Shown piece by piece: positions 6,214 through 15,224 of a stretch of DNA of 20,351 nt; position 1 is the first letter of the stretch; every line of letters begins with the position of its first letter. The position numbers and the translations under genes are program-made. The notes under the pieces are model-generated. The model was given only the letters and a program-made list of their open reading frames with translations. It ran no database searches and was not told where the DNA came from. The stretch comes from a virus, in IMG/VR virus record IMGVR_UViG_3300040807_000349, positions 1 through 20,351 of that record; one strand, 5' to 3'.

Positions 6214-8474
6214 TGGCTCGATCCGCTCCCGCTCTAAGTACGTTCTCGGCTGGTGAGATCTCGCCACGGCTTGAGGGCCGTGTTTCTCTTGATAAGTATC
6301 GGGAAGGTCTGTCAGAGCTAACCAACATGATTGTGCAGCCGCACGGTGGTGTAACACGTCGCCCTGGTACAGAATATCTTGGCGAGGTGAAAGACAGCAC
6401 GAGAGAAACTAGGCTTATTCCTTTTGAGTTCAAGACATCTGACACCTATGCTTTAGAGTTCGGCAATCAATATATGCGGGTTTTCCGCAACGGGCTGCAA
6501 GTTCTTGAGGCGAGTGAAAAGACGGTGACGGCAATTACCCTGGCAAATCCAGGAGTGTTTACAAGCACAGCCCACGGTCTGAGCGATGGTGATGAGGTCT
6601 ATCTTTATAACGACGGGTCAGCGATGACCGAGATGAAAGAGCGTAACTATCGCGTAGCAAACGCAACCGCGAATACATTCACGCTGACTGATCTCTTTGG
6701 CAATGACATCGATACAACCGATTACACGGCGTTTGACGCATACATTAGCGTCGATCGCATTTATGAGATTGCTACGCCTTATCTGACTGCGGATCTGCAC
6801 AACATTCGTTTTGCTCAGTCTGCGGACGTCATGTACATCGTTCATCCAAGTCACCATTCTCGCACACTCTCGCGTTACGATCACAATGATTGGCGGCTTG
6901 ACGGCGTGTTTCTTGGGGAACCGCTAACAGCAAAGTCTATAACTGGTGTGACTAAGGCTAATCCTGGCGTTGTGACCGTTTCATCTCATGGTTTTTTCAA
7001 TGGCGACGCTGTTAAGATTAGCGGCATCGTCGGCATGACGGAGTTGAATAACAAGTATTTCTATGTTGCTAATGCCACAACCAACACCTTTACGTTAAAG
7101 GATGTTGAGAACAATGACATCGATACGACCAGCTACACGACCTATTCATCTGGCGGCACAGCGCAGAAGATCCAGGCATCCGTTCCCGCACTTTGGGGCG
7201 CTGCCAACAATCCGTCTGTGGTCACATTCTTCGAGCAGCGGCTAGTTTTCGGAGCAACGAGCAACAACCCGCAAGCTCTGTGGTTTTCAAAAAGTGCAGA
7301 CTATCTCAATTTTACAGTTGGGACGGCGGATGATGCTGCACTGATCTACACGATCGCGTCAAATAAAGTTAATGCTATCAGGTACTTATCAGCAACGCGC
7401 GTATTAATTATTGGTACGTCTGGCGGTGAGTACGTTCTAACAACAACAAACGGTGGTCCTGTTACGCCGACAACAACTGTTATTCGCAAGTATAGCAACT
7501 ATGGCTGCACGAACGATGAGCCTGTCCAGGTTGCGGATACGACGCTATTTATTCAGCGTGGTGGCCGAAAAGTCCGCGAGTTTAGATATGCGGGTGAGAT
7601 CGATACTGGCGGCTATGCTGCGCCTGATATTACGATCTTGGCCGAGCATTTAACGGAAGGCGGCATTCTACAGTTCGCTTACCAGCAAGAACCAGAAAGC
7701 TTGATCTGGGCGTTGCGCAATGATGGCACTTTGTTAGGGCTGACATATCGACGCGAAGAGCAGGTCGTTGCCTGGCATAAGCATATCATTGGCGGATCTT
7801 TTAATGGCGGTCAGGCTGTAGTTGAAAGCGTCATGAGCTTGCCTACTGATAGCGGTGAGGACGAGCTATACATAATCGTAAAGCGCACAATTAATGGCGC
7901 TACAAAGCGTTATGTGGAAGTTCTAAAGACGTTTGACTTTGGCTCTGATACTACGTCTGCATTCTTTGTGGATAGTGGTCTGGTTTATTCTGGGTCGTCC
8001 GTAGGCTCTGTCACAGGGGCGTATCACTTAGAGGGCGAGACGGTTTCTATCCTGGCAAACGGCGCAACACATGCTGATAAATCGGTGTCGAGCGGCGGCG
8101 TTACGTTTGATTTCAATATCACATCTGGGGCGATTGGCTTTGGCTTTACCAGCCAAATGCAGACATTGCGCCTTGAGGCTGGATCTGTTGACGGGACAAG
8201 CCAGGGCAAGCCTAAGCGTATCCATGCAGTAACATTGAGGATCGATGAGACGGTCGGGCTTGAGGTCGGTCCTGATGCAGACAGTTTGGATCGGATTTAC
8301 TTCCGTGACAGTTCTATGGCGATGGATACAGCTGTTCCATTGTTCACAGGAGATAAAGAGATCGAGTTTCCTGGCGGATTTGATGACGATGCTAAGATCT
8401 TTGTCCGCCAGAACCAGCCGCTGCCGATGACAATATTGGCAATCTATCCACGTCTAAACACGTTTGACAAATGA
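6213..8474 (+). CDS. Tail tubular protein B (nozzle), T7 gp12-like
   Basis: 753 residues (T7 gp12: 794). The N-terminus LSTFSAGEISPRLEGRVSLDKYREGLSELTN, then GGVTRRPGTEYLG, is the hallmark of podoviral nozzle proteins. Two related domains of about 70 residues are inserted, at residues ~105-173 and ~242-315. Each runs ANPGV.T...HG...GD.V, then VANAT.NTFTL, then NDIDTT.YT, resembling the FCCH-type repeat seen in many phage tail proteins. The remainder is beta-rich, including a VTFFEQRLVFGAT segment and a blade-like middle (about residues 330-500). The protein forms the hexameric nozzle of the short tail. Its stop overlaps the following start by ATGA. Confidence 0.93.
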   Translation: MARSAPALSTFSAGEISPRLEGRVSLDKYREGLSELTNMIVQPHGGVTRRPGTEYLGEVKDSTRETRLIPFEFKTSDTYALEFGNQYMRVFRNGLQVLEASEKTVTAITLANPGVFTSTAHGLSDGDEVYLYNDGSAMTEMKERNYRVANATANTFTLTDLFGNDIDTTDYTAFDAYISVDRIYEIATPYLTADLHNIRFAQSADVMYIVHPSHHSRTLSRYDHNDWRLDGVFLGEPLTAKSITGVTKANPGVVTVSSHGFFNGDAVKISGIVGMTELNNKYFYVANATTNTFTLKDVENNDIDTTSYTTYSSGGTAQKIQASVPALWGAANNPSVVTFFEQRLVFGATSNNPQALWFSKSADYLNFTVGTADDAALIYTIASNKVNAIRYLSATRVLIIGTSGGEYVLTTTNGGPVTPTTTVIRKYSNYGCTNDEPVQVADTTLFIQRGGRKVREFRYAGEIDTGGYAAPDITILAEHLTEGGILQFAYQQEPESLIWALRNDGTLLGLTYRREEQVVAWHKHIIGGSFNGGQAVVESVMSLPTDSGEDELYIIVKRTINGATKRYVEVLKTFDFGSDTTSAFFVDSGLVYSGSSVGSVTGAYHLEGETVSILANGATHADKSVSSGGVTFDFNITSGAIGFGFTSQMQTLRLEAGSVDGTSQGKPKRIHAVTLRIDETVGLEVGPDADSLDRIYFRDSSMAMDTAVPLFTGDKEIEFPGGFDDDAKIFVRQNQPLPMTILAIYPRLNTFDK
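6525..6731 (+). repeat. FCCH-like module, copy 1, in the nozzle gene
   Basis: Residues about 105-173 of the nozzle protein: ANPGVFTSTAHGLSDGDEV, then VANATANTFTLTD, then NDIDTTDYT. The second copy begins about 137 residues downstream. Similarity is clear at protein level but weaker in DNA, so the duplication is old. Confidence 0.75.
6936..7157 (+). repeat. FCCH-like module, copy 2, in the nozzle gene
   Basis: Residues about 242-315: ANPGVVTVSSHGFFNGDAV, then VANATTNTFTLKD, then NDIDTTSYT. This matches copy 1 block by block in the same order, with an added SGGTAQK end. Confidence 0.75.
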
Positions 8475-8923
8475 TTGAGTATGCACAGGAGACACTAAAC
8501 CAGGCAAAAGCCGACGCTATTCCGTTGTTGATACGGCATTACGAAGAGATTGCGCTCAATAAAGACATCATCGAGTTTAACCCAGATTGGGATATGTATG
8601 AGAAATATGAAGAGGTTGGGCTGCTAAAGATCTTTACTGCGCGCGAAGACGGGATATTGATCGGTTACTTTGTTGTCATAGCGACACGACATTTGCATTA
8701 CAAAGATCACATTTTCGCGTATAATGACATTATCTACATTGCCCCAGAACACAGAAAAGGGTTTGCGGGGTGGCGATTGATAAAGTACGCGGAGAAAAAA
8801 TTAAAGGAGCAAGGTGCAACAATTATGTTGATAAATGTTAAGCGCCATAAACCATTTGATGCTTTGCTTGAGAGACTTGGGTTTTCTCATATCGAAAGCA
8901 TTTTCTCTAAGAGGTTAGTGTAA
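8471..8923 (+). CDS. GNAT-fold acetyltransferase-like protein at the T7 gene 13 position
   Basis: 150 residues; start ATGA overlaps the nozzle stop. The layout is GNAT-like: a helical N-terminus, strand pair LLKIFTAREDGILIGYFVV (51-69), the motif A strand and loop IIYIAPEHRKGFAGWRLI (87-104), where RKGFAG stands in for the acetyl-CoA pyrophosphate loop (R/Q-x-x-G-x-G/A), then a C-terminal FDALLERLGF (129-138) typical of motif B. The protein could transfer an acyl group to a protein or small molecule. T7 gp13 (138 aa) occupies the same slot and is required for infectious particle formation; I recall that gp13 relatives are also assigned to an acetyltransferase-like fold. A virion assembly role is therefore as likely as free catalysis. 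It is coupled by TAATG to the gp14-like gene. Confidence 0.82.
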   Translation: MIEYAQETLNQAKADAIPLLIRHYEEIALNKDIIEFNPDWDMYEKYEEVGLLKIFTAREDGILIGYFVVIATRHLHYKDHIFAYNDIIYIAPEHRKGFAGWRLIKYAEKKLKEQGATIMLINVKRHKPFDALLERLGFSHIESIFSKRLV

Positions 8924-9450
8924 TGGCAGTTCAAGTTCTCCCATGGGTTGTCGCGGGAACGGCCGTCGCGGGCGGCATCTCGGAAAAGAAAGCGTCTGAT
9001 AAGGCCGCAGCCAAAGCGCAAGAGGCGGCAAACTTTAACGCGGAGTTAATCGAGCGTGACGTTACGCTCTTAGAAAAGCAAAAAGATCTTATCAATGCCA
9101 ACCAGTTAGTTCGTGAGAAGGTTTCTCGGTACAAGTTCGAGCAGATGCAGGGCAGCGTAAAGGCTAACTTTGCCTATGCTGGTATCGATATTGCCCAGGG
9201 AACGCCGATGCGTGTTCTTCGTCAAAACGCGCGAGAGTTCGAGTTCGACATGGCGACAGAACGTTTCAATGATAGCGTCCAGGTGATGCAGATCGCAGAC
9301 GCACAGGAAAGCGCAACACTGAATGCCGAGCTTACCCGCATGGAAGGCGGAGCGTATGCTGGTGCATTAAGAGCGCAAGGAACACAGAGCTTGATTTCTG
9401 GATTCGGCAAGGCCGCTTCGTTCGGATATTCAAGCGGAATATTTACATAA
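8923..9450 (+). CDS. Internal virion protein, T7 gp14-like
   Basis: 175 residues (T7 gp14: 196). It starts in TAATG with GAGG upstream. A short hydrophobic N-terminus (VLPWVVAGTAVAGGI, residues 5-19) is followed by an Ala/Lys/Glu-rich helical region to about residue 75, then ANFAYAGIDIAQGTPMRVL, which is a strong signature of the podoviral internal virion protein B group. The C-terminal half alternates Ala/Glu helices and ends in a Gly/Ser-rich tail. Such proteins are ejected with the DNA and form the outer-membrane part of the trans-envelope channel. The next gene starts nine bases later behind AAGGTGA. Confidence 0.88.
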   Translation: MAVQVLPWVVAGTAVAGGISEKKASDKAAAKAQEAANFNAELIERDVTLLEKQKDLINANQLVREKVSRYKFEQMQGSVKANFAYAGIDIAQGTPMRVLRQNAREFEFDMATERFNDSVQVMQIADAQESATLNAELTRMEGGAYAGALRAQGTQSLISGFGKAASFGYSSGIFT

Positions 9451-9459
9451 GGTGACGAC

Positions 9460-11940
9460 ATGAAGATACCTTTATACCAAGCTAGGGCTGGCGGCATCAC
9501 AACTGAAACGCCTGGTCGCTCGATCACTGCACGGATGAGCGCAGAGCCTTACGTCCAGGAGGCTTTGGCTAAAGGTCGTGTTGTAGGTGAAGCCGCTCGT
9601 CAAGTTGGCGAGTTTGCCCAAATGCGTTACAAAATGGCGCGTGAAAGCGCGTTGAGCAATGCGTTGATTGGTGCTGATGAACAGCTTCGTGAGGAATACT
9701 ACAAGCTAAGTAAGACAAACGAGCCGCATAAGGTTCTCGATGGCGATGATCCGATTTGGCAAAAAACTCAGCAAGGCATCTATGAAAAGCTGCGTGATAG
9801 TGTTGGCAAGGATAGATCAGCACTAGCTGCGTTTGATGAGAGCTATAAGCGCGCAGAGTTGCAGTATCGTTTCCGTTTGCGCACGGCTATGGATCAGAAG
9901 ATCGAGGCCAATATCCAGGCGGCACGTCGCCGTAGGCTTGAGAATGCGGAGCGCAGCGCGACAGAAGCTGAGACAGTCCAGGATGTGCAGCTAGAGTTAA
10001 AGAATATTGGGGTTGATAGCGAACGCCTGGCACAAGTTCTCGGCGGCAACCCCCAGGCTTTGAAAGCTCAGGAATATGAGTTCTTAAAGAGGGTTGCTTA
10101 TCGCCGTTTGCAGAACACGGTTGATCGAAGCGGTGCGCCGCTAGAAATGGCTTCGCGTATCCATGAAGCGGTGCGTGACGACAATCCAGATGCGCTCACT
10201 AAAATTGGAGCAGACGGCCAAATTACTGCTTTGGGCGGGGCGGTTGAATATCAACTGATGAAACTGCTCAATCCAGAAGATCGGGCAAAGATCCTTAACT
10301 CTGTTATCTCTACGCGCCAAGCAATAGATGGCCCTACGATCGAAGAGCAAAACAAAGCTAAGGCGATGCAGGGTTATGCGGCTTCTGTTACGGATGACAT
10401 CTCTTCTGCAATGAGCCAGATCAAAGACAATTTCTCCCTGTCTGATGGGCAGTTTGGAATTATTGCTGATAAAGTTGTCCAGGCACAACAATACTTGCCC
10501 GCTGATAAAGCTGCGAAGGTGCAAGCTGATTTTGCGTTATTGACAGGCATGGCGGAGATTTCCAAAGAATTAAAGCACATGAACCCTGACCAGATGAATG
10601 CGCGGATTGAAGAGCAGCGGATGAACGCGCAGACTGATTTTGACCGCAACATTGTGTCATTCATGGAAAGCTATCAGTCTAAGTTTAAGGAGCGGATTGA
10701 TAAAGATCCTATCGAGGTTGCGCGCGAAAACGGCATTCTCAAAAGCAAGTTCGAGGATATTACGTTCGATTTCTCTAGCGGTGATGCACGGGATAACCTG
10801 GCGGGGCAGCTGCGCCGTCGGTCTGACCTGGCAATGAATGTAAACGATATTTACGATCGCACAGGGCGCGGCTTACCACCAACACTACTGACAGCGGCGG
10901 AAGCACAGAACCTATCGCGTAGCTTCGATGTAATGACATTCGGGCAGCAACGCGAAGCGATTGCAACAATCCAGGGCGCGCTTGGACCGAATGCTCGTCA
11001 TGTATTCCGTCAGATTGGGAAAGATAGCCCGCTCGTCGGTCACATCGCTGGGTTAATGGATGTCTATGGTCCTGATGCGAAAGTTGTCCAGGACATTCAA
11101 ATCGGGATGGCGTCGGATCAAAAGGTCACGTTAAACAATGTCCAGGTCAACGGTGAAAGTGCAAACCTGGTCTTCAACAATCAGCTTAACTCAGCGTTTG
11201 CATTGTTGCCGCCTGATATGACATCTTCCTTGCGTAATACAACGCGCCAGGCAGTTAGTGCAATCTTAACGACTAAAGTGCTTCGTGGTGAGATCGAAGA
11301 CGTTGCAGACGTAAAAGAAGAAGAGATGCTGTCAATTATAAGTTATGCGCTAGGCGGCTCAGAAGATGGGACAACTGGCGGTCTTGGTATGTATAACGAT
11401 CGTGTTTTCTTCCGTCCCGATGGCGTTGATGATGAAACTTTTGCCGAAGGAATAAAAAACCTATCGATCGATGTTATTGCGCAAATGGGTCAGACGGGCC
11501 GTATTGTGCAGCATTCTGCAGATGATAAAATCTTATCTATGGCAATCGATGCTATTGCGGACGGCAGCGAGAATTTCCACCCATATGTATCCCGCACCCT
11601 GGGCGTTGGTAACAAGAAGGTTAATGTGTACGGCTTCTATGCTGGGGAACCTGGACGTGAGCGCGCTTATGTCGGGCAGAATGGATTGCCGCTAGAGTTT
11701 GTCTTTGAAGATATTAACCTGGCATCTGAGACAGTTCGCGTAATTGAAGAGCAAGCTGCGTTTGAAACTAAGCAAGTAACGCCGTCGGCTGAGTGGGGCG
11801 AAATAAGAGGTCGGTCTGTTTCTGTTGAGTTAAATGCTAAGAAGTATCTTGTCGATCCAGATACAAACAAAGTTTATACTGGCGATCGTAAAGAAGTTAC
11901 GGGAGATCTTGCCCGTGAAGTAAGGAAGGCTCGTAAATGA
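9460..11940 (+). CDS. Internal virion / ejection protein, T7 gp15-like
   Basis: 826 residues (T7 gp15: 747). AAGGTGA (9449-9455) precedes the ATG. The N-terminus IPLYQARAGGITTETPGRSI is followed by AEPYVQEALAKGR and long charged helices with many Gln, Arg and Glu (about residues 35-175), as expected of the gp15 family, whose members assemble a helical periplasmic tube during genome ejection. No enzyme motif or membrane span was found. Identification rests on the N-terminal pattern, the size, the helix-rich composition and the location right after the gp14-like gene. The stop overlaps the next start by ATGA, with TAAGGAAGG as ribosome site. Confidence 0.8.
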   Translation: MKIPLYQARAGGITTETPGRSITARMSAEPYVQEALAKGRVVGEAARQVGEFAQMRYKMARESALSNALIGADEQLREEYYKLSKTNEPHKVLDGDDPIWQKTQQGIYEKLRDSVGKDRSALAAFDESYKRAELQYRFRLRTAMDQKIEANIQAARRRRLENAERSATEAETVQDVQLELKNIGVDSERLAQVLGGNPQALKAQEYEFLKRVAYRRLQNTVDRSGAPLEMASRIHEAVRDDNPDALTKIGADGQITALGGAVEYQLMKLLNPEDRAKILNSVISTRQAIDGPTIEEQNKAKAMQGYAASVTDDISSAMSQIKDNFSLSDGQFGIIADKVVQAQQYLPADKAAKVQADFALLTGMAEISKELKHMNPDQMNARIEEQRMNAQTDFDRNIVSFMESYQSKFKERIDKDPIEVARENGILKSKFEDITFDFSSGDARDNLAGQLRRRSDLAMNVNDIYDRTGRGLPPTLLTAAEAQNLSRSFDVMTFGQQREAIATIQGALGPNARHVFRQIGKDSPLVGHIAGLMDVYGPDAKVVQDIQIGMASDQKVTLNNVQVNGESANLVFNNQLNSAFALLPPDMTSSLRNTTRQAVSAILTTKVLRGEIEDVADVKEEEMLSIISYALGGSEDGTTGGLGMYNDRVFFRPDGVDDETFAEGIKNLSIDVIAQMGQTGRIVQHSADDKILSMAIDAIADGSENFHPYVSRTLGVGNKKVNVYGFYAGEPGRERAYVGQNGLPLEFVFEDINLASETVRVIEEQAAFETKQVTPSAEWGEIRGRSVSVELNAKKYLVDPDTNKVYTGDRKEVTGDLAREVRKARK

Positions 11941-14900
11941 CCATTCTGAATTTCGAGAGAGCGCCGACAAAACCAGCAGAAGGACAATCTATTTCCGAAG
12001 CTCCGTCAGGTGTTTTGGAGAATTGGAATGCGGCTTTTAAAGGAGCCAGGGCGCAGCAGCCCCTGGCAGAGCGCCGTTATGAACGTCAGTATTGGTCAAC
12101 TGTGTTAGATGAGATCGAGGCGCAGACGGGCGAAAGCTTTAACAACCCTATGGCTTTTGATCTTATGCGCGGCAGTTACTACGATCATTATCTCGGAAAA
12201 ATCCAAAACTATGTGCGCGCAAATAAGGACAAGTTAGAGGGCGATTTCGATCTACTTCTTAGTCCTAATGTTACAGAAGACATTGCCAAACAATCACGAG
12301 AACGCGCTTTAAATGACATCCAGGAAAGCGAAGAGATCTATAGCCGCTCATCTGGAGCGCTATCCACGGCAGCAAGCTTTGCTGGTGCGTTTGCAGCTGA
12401 GGCGACAGATACGACTAACTTGGCACTTGCGATCGGGACGTCACCTATTGCGGCTGGCGCGCGGTCCTGGGGCGGGATTATGTTGCGTGAGGCGTTGCTA
12501 AACGCTGGCTCTGAGGCGCTGTTACAGCCCGCTGTGGCGCAATGGTACGGTGAGCTTGGCCTTGATTACTCGTTTGAGACATTCCGAGATGCAGTATTGC
12601 TGGCTGGGGCAACGGGTGCTGGTTTTGCTGGCGCGATCAAGCTTGGCGGCAGAACAATAACTTTGACCAAAGAACAACTAAAAAAAGGCTATGATGCGTT
12701 TATAGGCAGCGGGGCTTCTAAGGAAACTGACGTTGGCGTTGGTGCATCGATGATGTACGACGATGCTGTCGCAACGGAAGCAAACAACCCGTTGGATGGG
12801 GCAAATGCCGCAAATGAACACGTTGATCGTGTTTCTAAAGCGCAGAAAGCTATCGAGCAAAATGAATTAAGCCTTGTCCCTGGCGATCCGCAATCAGCTG
12901 TTGTGCCGCCAAAAACCGTTTATGATTTCGATAACCTGGACAATCAGATATATCGCTTCGACCCTAAAACTATCCAGGTCGATGCTCAAACATTTCAGTT
13001 TAAGTCAGGCGGCGATGAATACGGGGTGACTGAGCGGCTCAAGGATGTTACCGTATGGGATCCCTCTTTGTCTGGGCAGGTTACTGTCTATGAATATGTT
13101 GATGGCTCTCGGTTTATTGCGGACGGTCACCAGCGGCTAGGGCTTGCCAAGCGTATCATGGACCAAGATCCAAGCCAGGACGTGCGGCTTTATGGCAGTC
13201 TTCTGCGTGAAGTTGACGGCATTACGCCAGAAGAAGCGATGGTTACTGCCGCGTTTAAGAATATTGGTGAAGGCACTGGCACTGTCCTCGATGCAGCAAA
13301 AATCTTTCGGTTTGCGCCTGAACGTGTAGACGATCCGCGTTTGCCTAAACGATCTGCATTTGTGCGCCAGGCACGATCGATTGCTAATCTCAGCGATAAT
13401 TCGTTTGGCCTTGTTGTGAATGAGATTGTGCGTCCAGACATAGCAGCTGTTGTTGGCCGAATGATCCCCGCCGATAAAGAGATGCAAGATGTTGCGATGG
13501 ACGTTTTAGCTAAAACAGATCCATCGTCACAGTTCCAGGCAGAAACTATTGTGGGCCAGGTTCTCAGCACAGGCGTATCACGCGAAACACAAGTAAGCCT
13601 GTTCGGTGAGGAGGAGGTCTTAGAGAGCTTATTCCTGGAACGTGCAAAGATCCTTGAGCGGTCAAAGAACCAGCTAAAGAAAGACCAGGCCGCGTTTAAG
13701 AACCTGGTAAAGAACGCCGATCGCATTGAAGGCGAAGGCAATCAACTGGCGAAGGACGCCAATGAGAAAAGGACACAGCAAGATGGCACGGCAATCGCGC
13801 TCCTCCAAAGCCAAGCAAACAGAAAAGGCGCTCTCTCAGACGCCCTCTCAGAAGCCGCAAGATTTGCAAAATCCACAGGACGGTATGGCGAGGCTACAAA
13901 AAGCTTTGTCGATGCTATCCGAAGAGCAATTAACGAGGGCGACTTTGAACGCGCAGAGATTAGCGATGTCGGACGCTATGTCGATGATACGCCGCAAGCG
14001 ACTACAATACGAGATCAACACGACGAAGCAACGCTAGACATGTTCGATGATCCTCATGGTGAAGCCGTTAAGCAGCAAGCTGACGCCGTTACCGAGGATA
14101 TTCGTGCGGATCTTACAGAGCCGAAGCTTCTTAGAGAAGATCTGAAACGCCTGGTTGAAAGCGGTGCGCCCGAAGAGCAGATTGTAAATCACCCTTCTAT
14201 TCTGCGCGCTCTTGATGAAATGCAATCGATCGAGCCGACTACAAATCGCGCAGGGTACGACACAGACGCCTGGTACGAAACACGTCGCTATAACATCGGC
14301 GCGCGGCGGGACGGCACATTTGAAGAAGTTCACAATCACCTGGTCGATGTTGCGAGAAAGCTTGGCTGGGAAGATGCAGGGCTAGAGTTCCCGAAGAATG
14401 CTATCCGCCAGGAACGCAAAGCGGTTATTATCCTGGGGCCACCAGCGGCGGGGAAAAGCACAATCGCTAATCCGATTGCACGCAAGATTGGCGGGGCTAT
14501 CGTTGATGCAGACGAAGCTAAAAAAGTGTTGCCAGAATACAACGATGGCATTGGCGCAAACGCAGTGCATGAAGAAAGCTCGACGCTAAATGAATTGGTT
14601 TTCCAGGATCTTATGGAGCAAGGCGATAATATTGTTCTGCCAAAGGTCGGCGGCAAGCCTAAAAGCATTGAGACGGCCATTGCACGGCTCAAAGAAAACG
14701 GCTATGAAGTAGATATAGTTGATATGGTTGTTGGTCCAGAAGAGGCCATGCGGCGGATGGTAGCCAGGTTCATATCAACAGGTCGCCTCATCCCGCCTAA
14801 TTATGTTCGTTCTGTCGGTACAGGACCAAGTGCAACTTATGATTTCCTAAAGCAGAAAGGTGCAGCAGATGGCTACACAAGAATCTTCAATGAAGTCGGA

Positions 14901-15224
14901 CGAGACGACGCAAAGCCTATCATCGAAGACACAAGAAACCTCCTCGACAACGTCGAGCTTCGACTACGAAGAAGTGGAGATGAAGGGGATCGAGCGGGCG
15001 CAGGGGGCGGCAGCGCAGAGAGCATTGCGTCGCGCGCAGAAGCTGCGGAGCCAGTAGAGCTTCCGCTTATCGAGGAAAGCTTGCTAGATGCAGAATTTCC
15101 TATTGAGCAAATGCTCGATGCAGATGACAATATGGTTGCGCGTACTGTAACAGCGCGTGAGATCTTGGCCGAAATAGATCAAGATGATGCAATGATTGAT
15201 AGACTGTCGAGGTGTCCGCTATGA
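11937..15224 (+). CDS. Large polyvalent virion-region protein with ParB-like and zeta-toxin-like kinase domains
   Basis: 1095 residues in the slot where T7 has its ejected gp16. Residues 1-250 are helical and Ala-rich, with weakly hydrophobic stretches (about 140-180, 215-235), and probably belong to the virion part. Residues ~336-440 look like a ParB/Srx-type domain, with FIADGHQRLGLAK and its DGHQR motif at 396-400. Residues ~550-660 form a charged helical linker containing QVSLFGEEE, seen in other polyvalent proteins. Residues ~822-1005 are a zeta-toxin-type P-loop kinase: Walker A GPPAAGKST (834-842), VDADEAKKVLPEY (857-868), a LPKVGGK segment, a GYEVDIVDM strand, and RFISTGRLIPPNY supplying the conserved arginines. 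Classical zeta toxins phosphorylate UDP-N-acetylglucosamine; the substrate here is unknown. No antitoxin gene is adjacent. No lytic transglycosylase domain was recognised. Domain calls are from motif reading. Confidence 0.85.
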   Translation: MTILNFERAPTKPAEGQSISEAPSGVLENWNAAFKGARAQQPLAERRYERQYWSTVLDEIEAQTGESFNNPMAFDLMRGSYYDHYLGKIQNYVRANKDKLEGDFDLLLSPNVTEDIAKQSRERALNDIQESEEIYSRSSGALSTAASFAGAFAAEATDTTNLALAIGTSPIAAGARSWGGIMLREALLNAGSEALLQPAVAQWYGELGLDYSFETFRDAVLLAGATGAGFAGAIKLGGRTITLTKEQLKKGYDAFIGSGASKETDVGVGASMMYDDAVATEANNPLDGANAANEHVDRVSKAQKAIEQNELSLVPGDPQSAVVPPKTVYDFDNLDNQIYRFDPKTIQVDAQTFQFKSGGDEYGVTERLKDVTVWDPSLSGQVTVYEYVDGSRFIADGHQRLGLAKRIMDQDPSQDVRLYGSLLREVDGITPEEAMVTAAFKNIGEGTGTVLDAAKIFRFAPERVDDPRLPKRSAFVRQARSIANLSDNSFGLVVNEIVRPDIAAVVGRMIPADKEMQDVAMDVLAKTDPSSQFQAETIVGQVLSTGVSRETQVSLFGEEEVLESLFLERAKILERSKNQLKKDQAAFKNLVKNADRIEGEGNQLAKDANEKRTQQDGTAIALLQSQANRKGALSDALSEAARFAKSTGRYGEATKSFVDAIRRAINEGDFERAEISDVGRYVDDTPQATTIRDQHDEATLDMFDDPHGEAVKQQADAVTEDIRADLTEPKLLREDLKRLVESGAPEEQIVNHPSILRALDEMQSIEPTTNRAGYDTDAWYETRRYNIGARRDGTFEEVHNHLVDVARKLGWEDAGLEFPKNAIRQERKAVIILGPPAAGKSTIANPIARKIGGAIVDADEAKKVLPEYNDGIGANAVHEESSTLNELVFQDLMEQGDNIVLPKVGGKPKSIETAIARLKENGYEVDIVDMVVGPEEAMRRMVARFISTGRLIPPNYVRSVGTGPSATYDFLKQKGAADGYTRIFNEVGRDDAKPIIEDTRNLLDNVELRLRRSGDEGDRAGAGGGSAESIASRAEAAEPVELPLIEESLLDAEFPIEQMLDADDNMVARTVTAREILAEIDQDDAMIDRLSRCPL

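Noticed and set aside
13726-14037. 103-residue + strand frame inside the polyvalent gene
   Set aside because: Alternate frame within a charged linker, Lys/Gln-rich, with no family similarity; not supported as an overlapping gene.
14400-14951. A free-standing zeta/epsilon toxin-antitoxin module
   Set aside because: The kinase domain is in the middle of a continuous 1095-residue frame, with no separate start and no antitoxin gene beside it.
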